DNA of 64,000 nt from an uncultured Eubacteriales bacterium (GTDB taxonomy: Bacteria; Bacillota; Clostridia; Oscillospirales; Butyricicoccaceae), in the NCBI GenBank assembly GCA_910579575.1, contig CAJTUM010000005.1, positions 21,944-85,943 of the forward strand, written 5' to 3'. The notes beneath the pieces were generated by a model. It ran no database searches, had not been told where the DNA came from, and saw only the letters and a list, made by a program, of their open reading frames with translations. This document shows positions 7,717 to 16,331 of the stretch, piece after piece; the first letter of the stretch is position 1, and each line of letters begins with the position of its first letter. The translations under genes and the position numbers were made by a program.

Positions 7717-9312
7717 TCAATCCTCCCAGGGGCGATAGATTTCCATAATCCGTTCCGCAGCTCGCATCCCGTCTACCGCGGCGCTCATAATGCCGCCGGC
7801 GTATCCCGCCCCTTCGCCGCAGGGAATCAGCCCTTGCCAGCCTGGGGCGAAAAAATCCGGCCCTCGCACAATCCGCACCGGCGACGAAGTTCTGGTTTCC
7901 ACGCCGGTAAACAGAGCGTCCGCTCCGTCAAAACCGGGCAGCTGCTTGCCGAAACCGGGCATAGCCTCCAACAAATAATCAATCACAAAAGCTGGAAGCG
8001 CTTGGCGCAGGTCGGCAAAGGCCGTTCCTCGGGGATAAGTGGGCTTCACGGCGCCAAAAGCCCGAGAAACCCGCCCCTCTTTCAAATCGCCATAACGCTG
8101 GACCGGCGCAGCGTAACCGCCGCCTCCCAGCGCAAAGGCTTTTTGCTCCAGCCGCTGCTGAAACCACATTCCCGCCAAAGGGTCCGCCCCTTCAAAATCC
8201 TCCGGCAACACAGACACCGCCAGAGCGGCGTTAGCGTTCCGCCCATCCCGCGCGTGAAAGCTCATACCGTTGGTCACAACCCCGCCCCGCTGGCTGGCCG
8301 CCGCCACAACCTGGCCGCCAGGGCACATACAAAAGGAATAACAGGCCCGGTTGCCTTTCCGCCAAGACAGGCTGTATTCCGCCGGAGGCAGGCCATAGCC
8401 TTGAGCATACCGGCCGTAACGGCCTTGGTCGACGGTCTGCTGCAAATGTTCGGCCCGGACGCCCACAGAAAACGCCTTGCGCTCCAAAACAAAGCCCTGG
8501 CCCGCCAACGCTTCAAACAGATCTCGGGCGCTGTGGCCCACGGCCAGCACGGCGGTCTGGCAGGGAATGAGGCCGCCGCAGGTTTCCGCCCCCGTCAGCT
8601 TTCCCTTGTTTCTCTGGAAGCCTGTGACGCGGCAATGAAATCGGACCTCCCCGCCCAACGCCTCTATCCGGCGGCGAAGGGCAGAAACCACTCCCTTCAG
8701 CAAATCAGTGCCCACATGGGGCTTGGCCAGCTCCGCCGTTTCCGGCGGCGCGCCGCATTCCAGCAGCTTTTGCAGCGCCAGTTCGCAGCGCGGGTCGTGA
8801 ATCCGGGTGGTCAGCTTGCCGTCGGAATAAGCGCCTGCGCCGCCTTCGCCAAATTGGATGTTGGTTTCCTCGTCCAGCTCTCCGGTTTGCCGGAAGCGGT
8901 CGGTCGCCAAGTCCCGCTCCTCCAGGCTGCCGCCCCGCTCCAACAAAAGAGGACGATAGCCATGTTCCGCCAGCAACAAGGCGGCAAAAAGCCCTGCCGG
9001 CCCGCAGCCGACCACAACCGGTCTGCGCTCCAGCCGCCGCTCTCCTGTGGGACAAGGCGCCGCCGGCGCGGCCTTTGGGCGAATATTCGGGTCTTGGCAG
9101 CGTTGCAGAACGCGGCTCTCCAGCTCTGGCTCCGCTTCCAGCAAGACGGAAAACACCTGGGTCAGTTTGCCATGGCGCAAATCAAAGGAGCGCTTATAAA
9201 CCCGGGCGGCGGCTTGTCCCGCTTCCAGCCCACAGCGCCGGCGGGCCTCTTTCAGCGCAGACGCATCCGCCTGCTCATAAGGCAGGCGGATGCCAGAAAT
9301 CACAATACTCAT
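7717..9312 (-). CDS. FAD-dependent oxidoreductase (COG2509 type)
   Basis: Flavoprotein of 531 aa from a large uncharacterised dehydrogenase family. After a ~90-residue N-terminal domain, the dinucleotide-binding motif VVGCGPAGLFAALLLAEHGY lies near residues 99-118, followed by NIQFGEGGAGAYSDGKLTT, a second hallmark, and a C-terminal GEGAGYAGGIMSAAVDGMRA FAD motif. Substrate unknown. Its start overlaps the cdaR stop by four bases, so it is translationally coupled to the cyclic-di-AMP genes; whether it shares a function with them is not known. Confidence 0.9.
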   Translation of the reverse strand: MSIVISGIRLPYEQADASALKEARRRCGLEAGQAAARVYKRSFDLRHGKLTQVFSVLLEAEPELESRVLQRCQDPNIRPKAAPAAPCPTGERRLERRPVVVGCGPAGLFAALLLAEHGYRPLLLERGGSLEERDLATDRFRQTGELDEETNIQFGEGGAGAYSDGKLTTRIHDPRCELALQKLLECGAPPETAELAKPHVGTDLLKGVVSALRRRIEALGGEVRFHCRVTGFQRNKGKLTGAETCGGLIPCQTAVLAVGHSARDLFEALAGQGFVLERKAFSVGVRAEHLQQTVDQGRYGRYAQGYGLPPAEYSLSWRKGNRACYSFCMCPGGQVVAAASQRGGVVTNGMSFHARDGRNANAALAVSVLPEDFEGADPLAGMWFQQRLEQKAFALGGGGYAAPVQRYGDLKEGRVSRAFGAVKPTYPRGTAFADLRQALPAFVIDYLLEAMPGFGKQLPGFDGADALFTGVETRTSSPVRIVRGPDFFAPGWQGLIPCGEGAGYAGGIMSAAVDGMRAAERIMEIYRPWED

Positions 9313-10574
9313 TCTTCAGGCGGCTCCTCCGGTTCAGGGGTCGGGTCCGGCTCCTCTGGCTCTGTTTCAACCGACTCCACCGTCACTTGATAACGACCGA
9401 CGATCGTCACGCTTTTGTCGACGCAGGAGACGGAAGCTGTGATCGAAGTCTGCCCGTCGCCCAGACCCTGAGGATCAAAGGAGACGGTAAAGTCCTGGGC
9501 GTCCAGCTCGGCCACAGCCTGCTCTGTGCCCACAACCCGCACATCCAGCTCCTCGGTAATATAGACGAAGCCCGACTGATCTGTAAATTGGGCAGAAGGC
9601 ACCCGGATGGTTTTATCTCCCAAGCGGCTCAGATCAAACCGGATCACCGCCTCAGAGGGCGCGCTGTCCGAGGTGAGGCCGTTGGGCAGAATCAGAGGCA
9701 TGGTCGTTTGATCCATCTCTTGTTCCAGCAAAGCCATGAGATTGACGCTGCCCAGCTGGATGCTGTTCACCGCCGCCAGCGTGTCGGAATCGCCTCTGAT
9801 TTCCACGCTGGAAGGCTCGATTACATAACTGACCAGCCCTTCCGGCAAGCCGTCGGGCAAAATCAAATCCAGCACCAGCGGCGCAGAGCCAGCTTTGTGT
9901 ATCGGCGTCGTCACATCCACTGCCGGATCCTCAGACGTCGTCCGGCTAGCGTCCGCCGGCTGGTCTTCCGCCGTCATCAGCGTATAAGCCACCCGCTGGG
10001 TAGAGGTTTGCCGCAGCTCGGAAACGTCCACCTCCACATAAGCATATTCGATTTTCTCCAGATCGGCCTCGGGACCCTGAATCTCCACGGCGGTGGGGTT
10101 GCACAGACAGTCGCCGGCCAGCGAATAACCTTCAGGGGGCTGGCCTATAATTTTCAGCCGCACAGGCACGCTCTTATTGGTCATCCGATCGATTTTCAGC
10201 GTAATCAGCCGGGGGTTTTTATCGGAAATCCGAGCTCCTTCGGTGTTGGAGCTGACCGTATACTGCAAATTATAATCTCCTGGCGAGGGAATGTTGGATA
10301 CGTCCACCGTCGCTAAAAATTTATCTTGGCGCACGTTGAGCAGGGCGTCCCGCTTGCCCACGACCGTCACATTCACCTTGGTGTCGGCGCCTTCGATGAT
10401 CGTCATGCCGTTGTCCCGCAGCACGTCCAGTCCCTGAATCTGTACGCCGATATTTTTATAAGTCTGCACCACATCCTCATTCCTGCTCTCCACCACATAG
10501 AGCCACAGCATTATGGCCGCCATCAGCGAAAGCAGGCGGGTCAGGATATCATGTTTGCGCATCCATTCCATCAT
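9309..10574 (-). CDS. cdaR: CdaA regulatory protein CdaR (YbbR-like)
   Basis: Membrane-anchored regulator of the diadenylate cyclase CdaA. The 421-aa protein has one N-terminal transmembrane helix (about residues 11-27, LLSLMAAIMLWLYVV) and then three to four YbbR repeats outside the cell, each with a pattern like VEIQGPEADLEKIEYAYVEV and VEIRGDSDTLAAVNSIQLG. The C-terminus is rich in Pro and Glu. It overlaps cdaA upstream and the FAD gene downstream by four bases each. Confidence 0.93.
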   Translation of the reverse strand: MMEWMRKHDILTRLLSLMAAIMLWLYVVESRNEDVVQTYKNIGVQIQGLDVLRDNGMTIIEGADTKVNVTVVGKRDALLNVRQDKFLATVDVSNIPSPGDYNLQYTVSSNTEGARISDKNPRLITLKIDRMTNKSVPVRLKIIGQPPEGYSLAGDCLCNPTAVEIQGPEADLEKIEYAYVEVDVSELRQTSTQRVAYTLMTAEDQPADASRTTSEDPAVDVTTPIHKAGSAPLVLDLILPDGLPEGLVSYVIEPSSVEIRGDSDTLAAVNSIQLGSVNLMALLEQEMDQTTMPLILPNGLTSDSAPSEAVIRFDLSRLGDKTIRVPSAQFTDQSGFVYITEELDVRVVGTEQAVAELDAQDFTVSFDPQGLGDGQTSITASVSCVDKSVTIVGRYQVTVESVETEPEEPDPTPEPEEPPEE

Positions 10575-11413
10575 TTTTTCTTCCCCCTGAGCTTGGCGAA
10601 CAGTCCGCCGGAAGGCTCTTTCTCTTCGGCGGGCATCAGGCCGTTGGCCAGCAGCCGTTCCAGCGTCTCTGTGGCCAAATGGCGTTTGAGCATCCCGCCC
10701 TCAGCCATGGAGATAGACCCAGTTTCCTCCGAAACCACCACGCACAAAGCGTCTGAATTTTCGCTCATGCCCACAGCGGCTCGATGCCGAGTGCCCAGCT
10801 CCTTGCTGATATTCAGGTTGGCAGAAAGAGGAAGCAAACAACCCGCCGCCTTCACTCTCCCCTGGCTGATGACGACGGCGCCGTCGTGCAAGGGCGCTTT
10901 GTTGAAAAAGATGTTTTTCAGCAGCTCGGGGTTCACTTCCGCGTCGATGGTGGAACCGGTTTTGACAATATGGTCCAGATTCTCGCTTCGTTCAAAGATA
11001 ATCAGCGCTCCTGTCTTGGACCAAGCCATAGAGCCCACAGCCTCTACGGTGCGGACGATAGCCCTTTGCAGGGTCTGGGCGTCGCCCAAGGCGCCTCGAC
11101 GCAAAAAGGGCAGCTTGCTCCGCCCAAACTGCTCCAGCATTTTGCGCAGCTCAGGCTGAAAAATAATGACAAAGGCAGTGGGGCCCACCCGCATCACTTG
11201 ATCCAGCAGGAACCAAATGGTCTGCAATTTCATCCAGGAAGCGGCCTGGACGGCCAGCAACAGCAGGATAATGCCCTTTGCCAGCTTTTGAGCGTTGGTA
11301 TGGCGTATCGCCTTGAGCAGCTTATAAATGACGACGGCTACAATGAGCATATCCGCCAAATCGGGAATGGTCAGCAGCCTGATAAAGTGAGCCAGCTTAT
11401 CGACAAAATCCAT
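10571..11413 (-). CDS. cdaA: Diadenylate cyclase CdaA
   Basis: Makes cyclic di-AMP from two ATP, the second messenger for potassium and turgor control. The 280-aa protein has N-terminal membrane helices (within residues ~15-95) and a DAC domain with both active-site motifs, LHDGAVVI (DGA) and GTRHRAAVGM (RHR). In many Firmicutes cdaA-cdaR is followed by glmM; here an FAD oxidoreductase follows. A TATAAT-like -10 (about 11450) lies upstream but no convincing -35. Confidence 0.96.
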   Translation of the reverse strand: MDFVDKLAHFIRLLTIPDLADMLIVAVVIYKLLKAIRHTNAQKLAKGIILLLLAVQAASWMKLQTIWFLLDQVMRVGPTAFVIIFQPELRKMLEQFGRSKLPFLRRGALGDAQTLQRAIVRTVEAVGSMAWSKTGALIIFERSENLDHIVKTGSTIDAEVNPELLKNIFFNKAPLHDGAVVISQGRVKAAGCLLPLSANLNISKELGTRHRAAVGMSENSDALCVVVSEETGSISMAEGGMLKRHLATETLERLLANGLMPAEEKEPSGGLFAKLRGKKK

Positions 11414-11505
11414 GGAAACACCTATTTCAACGTATAAATTTACTTATTATACTATCAATAAGCGGCTTCCATTTCAATACGAAAACATGAAAAAAACGAA
11501 AGTTA

Positions 11506-12636
11506 TCATTTTTTTAACATTTGCTTAATGATTTCGGCGGTTCCCTCCGCTTCCTCCTGGGTGTTGAAGCAGGAAAAGCTGAGGCGCAAAGCGCCGTCCG
11601 GCAGCGTGCCGGCGCTGCGGTGGGCCAGCGGCGAGCAATGGAGCCCGGCTCTGGCGCAGATATCTTCATCGGCCAGCCGCTGGGCCGCCTCTTCCGAGGG
11701 CAACGGGCAGGTCAAAGCCATCACGCCTGTCTGGCATTGGGGGCAATAGTAGCAGCGCAGCCCTTCCTGCCCCTCCAGCCGTTGGGCCAAGATCTCCATC
11801 AGCGCCCGCTGGTGAGCCAGAATCTGGTCCAGCCCCCGCTTTTTCACATATAAAATACCCGCCTGCAGCCCTGCGGCGCCAGGCACGTTCAGCGTGCCGC
11901 TTTCAAAAATATCCGGCAGAAAATCCGGCTGACTGGTCTCCAGCGAGTTGCTGCCCGTGCCTCCTTCCATCAGGCTGTGCAGCGGCGTCTCTCCGCAACA
12001 AAGCAGCAGGCCGGTTCCCTGAGGGCCGTAAAGCCCTTTATGGCCGGGCATACAAATAAAAATGGCGCTGGGGTAATCCGAAGCCCGTACCGGCAAAGTT
12101 CCCGCCGATTGGGAAGCGTCGATAATCAGCGGCAGGCCCTTTTGCCGACACAGCTGATCGATCTGCTCCAGCGGCGCGATAAAGCCGAATACATTGGAAA
12201 CATGGTTGACAATCACGCATCGGGTGTCCGGTCGAATGGCCGCTTCGATTTGATCGATCATATCCTGCTGGTCAAACAGCTTGGAATAGGCCGGCGTATA
12301 CGAAACGCCCCGGCTCTTCATAGCCTCCAAGGGCCGGGCCACGCTGTTGTGTTCATAACCGGAAATCACCGCATGGCCGCCTTGAGCCATGGCGCTTTTA
12401 ATGGCCAGATTCAGCCCATGAGTGGCGTTTTGCGTGAGAACCGCTCGCTCGGGCTGCTCCAAACCAAAAAATTCCGCAGCCGTCTCCCGGCAGGCGAATA
12501 CCGTTCTGGCCGCCGCCATGGCGGGCCTGTGGCCGCCCCGGCCTGGGTTGGCGCAGGTTTCCATGGCGGCGGCCACGGCGTTTTTCACCTGCTGCGGTTT
12601 GATCAGCGTGGTGGCCGCGTTATCCAGATAAATCAT
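11506..12636 (-). CDS. Cysteine desulfurase family aminotransferase (class V)
   Basis: PLP enzyme of 376 aa that likely releases sulfur (or selenium) from cysteine-type substrates. It starts MIYLDNAATTLIKPQQV, has the NATHGLNLAIK segment, HNSVARPLEA, and the PLP lysine in MPGHKGLYGPQGTG (about residue 205). The C-terminal ARAGLHCSPLAHRSAGT contains a Cys in the position of the sulfur-accepting residue. It belongs to the Firmicutes subgroup that occurs beside DUF3343 proteins, as here: the DUF3343 gene ends 17 bases upstream. No iscU-type scaffold is nearby. AAAAGGAG precedes the start. Confidence 0.92.
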   Translation of the reverse strand: MIYLDNAATTLIKPQQVKNAVAAAMETCANPGRGGHRPAMAAARTVFACRETAAEFFGLEQPERAVLTQNATHGLNLAIKSAMAQGGHAVISGYEHNSVARPLEAMKSRGVSYTPAYSKLFDQQDMIDQIEAAIRPDTRCVIVNHVSNVFGFIAPLEQIDQLCRQKGLPLIIDASQSAGTLPVRASDYPSAIFICMPGHKGLYGPQGTGLLLCCGETPLHSLMEGGTGSNSLETSQPDFLPDIFESGTLNVPGAAGLQAGILYVKKRGLDQILAHQRALMEILAQRLEGQEGLRCYYCPQCQTGVMALTCPLPSEEAAQRLADEDICARAGLHCSPLAHRSAGTLPDGALRLSFSCFNTQEEAEGTAEIIKQMLKK

Positions 12637-12652
12637 GCTCTTTCTCCTTTTT

Positions 12653-12907
12653 TCAGCGATATTCGATAAAATTGCCCGACCGGTCTGTTTGATAGACCTT
12701 GCCGTAAGGAATGTTGGTTTCGTTCAGCGCGGCCAGCGACCGCTGCAAAAGCTCGGGGCGTACCTTCAGCGCATAGCTGCAGGAGCCTCCGCCCAAAGCG
12801 GCTTGACTGCGGATCATATAACTGGAAATCCCTCGCTGGGCCAGCACCCGGCCGCCCCGCTGGGCGTAAGTGACAGATTTGAAAAGAATTAGGCTGGGGT
12901 TATTCAT
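12653..12907 (-). CDS. DUF3343 protein, putative sulfur/selenium carrier
   Basis: Small 84-aa protein of the DUF3343 family, thought to act as a thiol carrier next to cysteine desulfurase-like enzymes (inference from repeated neighbourhood). It contains GGGSCSYALKVRPE, where the single Cys is the candidate acceptor, and the final GKVYQ strand. The ATG at 12907 has AGAGGTGG upstream; a TTG two codons earlier is less well placed. It is followed directly by the cysteine desulfurase-like gene. Confidence 0.82.
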   Translation of the reverse strand: MNNPSLILFKSVTYAQRGGRVLAQRGISSYMIRSQAALGGGSCSYALKVRPELLQRSLAALNETNIPYGKVYQTDRSGNFIEYR

Positions 12908-12966
12908 CAGCAATCCACCTCTCTCCCTCCATCATACGGCGATCTGCCGGAAATGTTTCCCCACAA

Positions 12967-13003
12967 AAAGAAAAACGCTCTTCCCGATCAATGAGAAGAG
13001 CGT
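12967..13003 (-). terminator. Rho-independent terminator
   Basis: Nine-bp stem (ACGCTCTTC paired with GAAGAGCGT, 12975-12983/12995-13003) followed on the minus strand by TTTTTCTTTTTG. It ends the transcript of the small gene at 13014-13409, separating it from the DUF3343 gene. Confidence 0.8.
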
Positions 13004-13013
13004 CCGCCAGCCG

Positions 13014-13409
13014 TCAAAGCATTTGCTTGGTTTTTTTGTTTCGGCAAAAGAGCGTGTTGCAGTAATCTTCCACGCAGTCGCCGGATAAAAAGGCGCTGTC
13101 GCGGAATAACGTATAAATCCTCCCGCTTTCCGCAACGTAAGAAAGGCCGTCTATCGCCACAGAGCCGATAGGAAACAACTTTTCCTTGGCGGCCCGCTCC
13201 GCTATGCCAGCGTCCAGCGCGTCAAAGGCAAAAACGACCCCCGTATAGGTTTCCAGAAACGCTTTATCCGGCAACGCTTTCAGCCGCTTCAGCAGACGCA
13301 GATACCGCTTGTCTATCCGGCTGACGTCTCCCCCAAAAAGCTTCTGCTCGCCGCAGCGGCGCAGAATCTCTTCGACGCAATTTCTTCCTTCTCTCCCAAG
13401 GCCGGCCAA
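13014..13409 (-). CDS. Hypothetical protein, possibly SUKH-like
   Basis: I do not firmly recognise this 131-aa protein. The C-terminal half (LFPIGSVAIDGLSYVAE, then SGRIYTLFRD and a GDCVEDY helix) resembles SUKH-3/SMI1-type immunity domains, where a PiG strand, a GrIY strand and a final G-D-helix occur in that order; this is pattern resemblance only. The N-terminus is uncertain: the longest frame starts at a TTG at 13409 with no good ribosome binding site, so the gene may be shortened at its 5' end. No toxin gene is adjacent. It has its own terminator and lies divergently from the secreted protein gene at 13520. Confidence 0.5.
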   Translation of the reverse strand: MAGLGREGRNCVEEILRRCGEQKLFGGDVSRIDKRYLRLLKRLKALPDKAFLETYTGVVFAFDALDAGIAERAAKEKLFPIGSVAIDGLSYVAESGRIYTLFRDSAFLSGDCVEDYCNTLFCRNKKTKQML

Positions 13410-13448
13410 AACAGGCGCGCTCTTCGCAAAGCCGACGGTATCCTATCC

Positions 13449-13477
13449 TTGCGCTTAGGGGACAATTCTTATATAAT
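13449..13477 (+). promoter_or_regulatory. Promoter for the deacetylase-like gene
   Basis: TTGCGC (13449-13454), 17-bp spacer, TATAAT (13472-13477), about 42 bp upstream of the ATG at 13520, which itself follows AAAGGAGG. Confidence 0.6.
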
Positions 13478-13519
13478 AGAACTGACTTGAAAAGCTTCTC
13501 GACGAAAGGAGGCGGTTCT

Positions 13520-14764
13520 ATGAATTTCCGAAAAACCAAGAGGCTTTTTCTGCGAATAGCGGCGCTTTTGCCTGTGCTGGCGCTGCTGTTCAACGGCCCT
13601 TCTCCCTCCTCCGCCGCGCCGGACGTGATTTTTACCGCCGTCAACGACACCTTTCTCCGAGGGCTTTCTCCCTCTACCATGCCCACGGTGATCGGCGGTC
13701 AGGCTTATGTGCCCTACGCCACCTTCACCGCCGCCCCCAACCCAGGGCTCATCGGCAAATACGACGGGGTCAACAACCAACTGGTGCTCTATAACATCAA
13801 CCGGATTCTGACCTTTGACATGGCCAACGCCATCACCCGAGACGAGCAGGGAACCGTCTATTCTGCCGGCGCAGTGCGGCGCAACGGCACTTATTATGTG
13901 CCGGCTCGGGTGGTCTGCGAGGCGTTTGGGTTTCGCTATTCCTTCGTTCCGGGCAACCTGTTGGGTCCCATTGTCCGCATCAATACCGACGGCAGCGGCC
14001 TTTCGGACGATTATCTGGTCAGCCGGGGTTTCTCCGTCATGCGCACGATTTACGACCAATACCAACGAGATTACGGCGCGCCGCTGGAGGAACCGGAGCC
14101 CTCCGACGCCCCGGAACCCGAGCCTGAGGCTCCGCAAACGCAGCCAGAGCAACCGGACCCTGACGAAGCGCTGACAGGAAAAGTGGTCTATCTGGCGATT
14201 GTAGGCGACGTCAACGAATATACCGCTCAAATTTTGGATCTCTTGGAAGACAATCGGTATTCGGCGGCCTTTTTCGTCACCCCCCGCGCCCAAGGAGAAA
14301 ACGCCGATTATCTGTTGCGGGCGGCCGCTTCCGGCCATGTAATCGGCGTCAATCTTTACGGCGAAGGCTCTTCCTTTGATTCCACCCAACAGCTGTTGGC
14401 CCAGGCCCAGGATACGCAGCAGGTCATTCGCGCCGTAACCAAAACCCGCGCGCGGGCGCTGATGGTCCCCGGCGGCAGCGCTTCTTTGACCCACGAGCAG
14501 CGAGACGCCTTGATTCAAGCCGGCTATCGTCTATGGGACGGCAGCGGCCAAACCGACCTATGGGCCTCCGCCAACGATATCTATTCTTCCAGCCTGTCTC
14601 AGCTGCGCCGAGCGCCGGGCAACGCCGTGCTCTGCCTGGGCAACAACCCGGCCAGCGTCCAGGCCCTGTCTTCTCTGGCCGCCTTTTTCCGCAGCCATGG
14701 TATCGAGGTCCGCCCCCTCTCCGAAACCGCCACTCCAGTCAACCAAATTCAAGAAATGCGTTGA
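13520..14764 (+). CDS. Secreted protein with copper-amine-oxidase-like stalk and degenerate NodB-like domain
   Basis: Exported protein of 414 aa. Residues 1-33 form a signal peptide (KRLFLRIAALLPVLALLF). Residues ~38-170 resemble the copper amine oxidase N-terminal (stalk) domain found in clostridial surface proteins. A Pro/Glu linker (about 187-215) leads to a domain with the layout of a polysaccharide deacetylase: VVYLAIVGDVNEYTAQILDL and AAFFVTPRAQG align with VYLTFDDGPSEYT and ATFFVTG. However, the metal-binding Asp-Asp pair of TFDDG, the HxxxH pair after SGHVIG and the RPPYG motif are all absent. It is therefore probably a binding protein, not an active enzyme. Start chosen by AAAGGAGG at 13505-13512. 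Confidence 0.75.
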   Translation: MNFRKTKRLFLRIAALLPVLALLFNGPSPSSAAPDVIFTAVNDTFLRGLSPSTMPTVIGGQAYVPYATFTAAPNPGLIGKYDGVNNQLVLYNINRILTFDMANAITRDEQGTVYSAGAVRRNGTYYVPARVVCEAFGFRYSFVPGNLLGPIVRINTDGSGLSDDYLVSRGFSVMRTIYDQYQRDYGAPLEEPEPSDAPEPEPEAPQTQPEQPDPDEALTGKVVYLAIVGDVNEYTAQILDLLEDNRYSAAFFVTPRAQGENADYLLRAAASGHVIGVNLYGEGSSFDSTQQLLAQAQDTQQVIRAVTKTRARALMVPGGSASLTHEQRDALIQAGYRLWDGSGQTDLWASANDIYSSSLSQLRRAPGNAVLCLGNNPASVQALSSLAAFFRSHGIEVRPLSETATPVNQIQEMR

Positions 14765-14885
14765 GTCCGTCGCGGCGGCGGCGCGGCCGTATCCCATCCC
14801 GTATCAGCCTTGGCGACGCCATCCGCCTCGCAGCCCGACGCCAGGACCCGGTTAGAGGGCTTTTTGCGGACTTCTCCGCCGGGTT

Positions 14886-16247
14886 CTACCGGCGCAACCC
14901 TTTGGGGCGGTGATTTTTCGCTTGGCCGCCGGAAATTTTGCACCAACCCAAAGCAAACCCTCCCGCTTTGACTAAAGCCCATCCCTTTGAGCTTGGCGGC
15001 GCGGCAATTTGCTCCCCCCGCAGGTAGGCCAAAATCTGCGGGTTTTCCGCCTCCAGCTCGATGGCTTGGACAGGAGCTTCTGGGGGGAGCGCCAGGGCCA
15101 AAGCGTGAGCGGGCTCCAGCCGCTCTTTTTTCAGCCGCCCCAGCTCCAGGCCGGGGCGCAGCGCCCGCAGCCCCTTCAGCGGCGGGCAGTCCTTCGGCGC
15201 TTGGTAGAGCTTATCGCCAAACTGCAAAAGCCGCTCTTCCGCCGCAAAGCCGGGCAGAGATTCCGCCGCAAATTTCAGCCATTCCCGCGGCGGCGGGGCA
15301 AAATCGGGCGAACCGCCCTCCTCCCGCTCTTTCTGACCGGGCTTGCGCAGCAGCGCGATAAAATGGCCTTCGCCCCGGAGCTTATGGGGCCAAAGCCGCG
15401 CTGTTTTGGCCAAAGCCGGGTCTTTGCTCTCAGACCATTCCGGCCGACCCCCTTCAAACAATGGGCAATACCGGGCCTCTTCCACGGCGAAGCCGTGGCG
15501 GGCGATCAGCCGCTCCACCGTCCCCTCGTCTTCCTCTGGCGCAAAAGTGCAGGTGGAATAGACCAGCAATCCCCCAGGCCGCAGCATTTGGACAGCTTGA
15601 TCCAGAATCTCGTCCTGCCGCCGGGCGCACAGGCGGATGTTGTCCAGGCTCCAATCCTGCCGGGCGGCCAGGCTTTTGCGAAACATCCCCTCGCCGCTGC
15701 ACGGGGCGTCCGCCAGGATTGTATCAAAAAAACTGGGCAGCCGCTGAGCCAAGCGCTCTGGGCTTTCATTGACAACGACGGCGTTGACCGCCCCCATCCG
15801 TTCCATGTTTTGAGATAAAATCTGCGCCCGTTTGGGATGGATTTCATTGCATAGCAGCAGCCCTTGGCCCTGCATTTGTCCGGCCAGATGAGCGGATTTT
15901 CCGCCTGGCGCGGCGCACAAGTCCAAAATCCGCTGGCCTGGCTCAGGCGCCGCCAACCGGCCCGCCGCCATAGCGCTGGGTTCCTGGATATAGTAAACCC
16001 CGGCTTCGTGCCAGGGATGCAAGCCGGGTCTGTCCTCTGGGCGGTAATAAAAGCCCTCCGGCGCCCAGGGCACAGGCTCTAAAGCAAAGGGCGCTCGTTG
16101 GGCAAAGGCTTCTGGGCTTATTTTCAGAGGATTGACTCGCAGAGCCTGCCAGCGCTCTTCTTCCCCTTGATATTGAGCCAGCAGGGCTTCCGCTTCTTCG
16201 CCCATCCGTTCCTCCATCCGCCGGATAAATCCTTGCGGCAGCTCCAT
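14886..16247 (-). CDS. RsmB/NOP family RNA (cytosine-5) methyltransferase, RsmF-like
   Basis: SAM-dependent m5C methyltransferase of rRNA or tRNA, 453 aa. Residues ~1-95 are the N-terminal domain with LRVNPLK; the Rossmann domain shows LDLCAAPGGKSAHLAGQM (SAM binding), DAPCSGEGMFRKS with the second catalytic Cys, and LVYSTCTFAPEEDEG with the methyl-accepting Cys. The C-terminal ~150 residues correspond to the RsmF/YebU-type extension and PUA-like domain. Exact target base is not determinable from sequence. It sits alone between convergent and tandem neighbours. Confidence 0.92.
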   Translation of the reverse strand: MELPQGFIRRMEERMGEEAEALLAQYQGEEERWQALRVNPLKISPEAFAQRAPFALEPVPWAPEGFYYRPEDRPGLHPWHEAGVYYIQEPSAMAAGRLAAPEPGQRILDLCAAPGGKSAHLAGQMQGQGLLLCNEIHPKRAQILSQNMERMGAVNAVVVNESPERLAQRLPSFFDTILADAPCSGEGMFRKSLAARQDWSLDNIRLCARRQDEILDQAVQMLRPGGLLVYSTCTFAPEEDEGTVERLIARHGFAVEEARYCPLFEGGRPEWSESKDPALAKTARLWPHKLRGEGHFIALLRKPGQKEREEGGSPDFAPPPREWLKFAAESLPGFAAEERLLQFGDKLYQAPKDCPPLKGLRALRPGLELGRLKKERLEPAHALALALPPEAPVQAIELEAENPQILAYLRGEQIAAPPSSKGWALVKAGGFALGWCKISGGQAKNHRPKGLRR

Positions 16248-16276
16248 AGCGTCTCCTCCTTTTGCTATTATGAAGC

Positions 16277-16305
16277 AAGCGCCCCGCCTAAAAAGCGGGG
16301 CGCTT
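16277..16305 (-). terminator. Intergenic hairpin downstream of the ECF S component
   Basis: Perfect 11-bp stem AAGCGCCCCGC/GCGGGGCGCTT with a 7-base loop. On the minus strand it follows the ECF S component gene and precedes the methyltransferase gene. It lacks a T-run after the stem, so it may be a weak terminator or an mRNA-stabilising structure. Confidence 0.5.
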
Positions 16306-16331
16306 GGCGAGCGCGCGGCGTCCGAGGTCGT

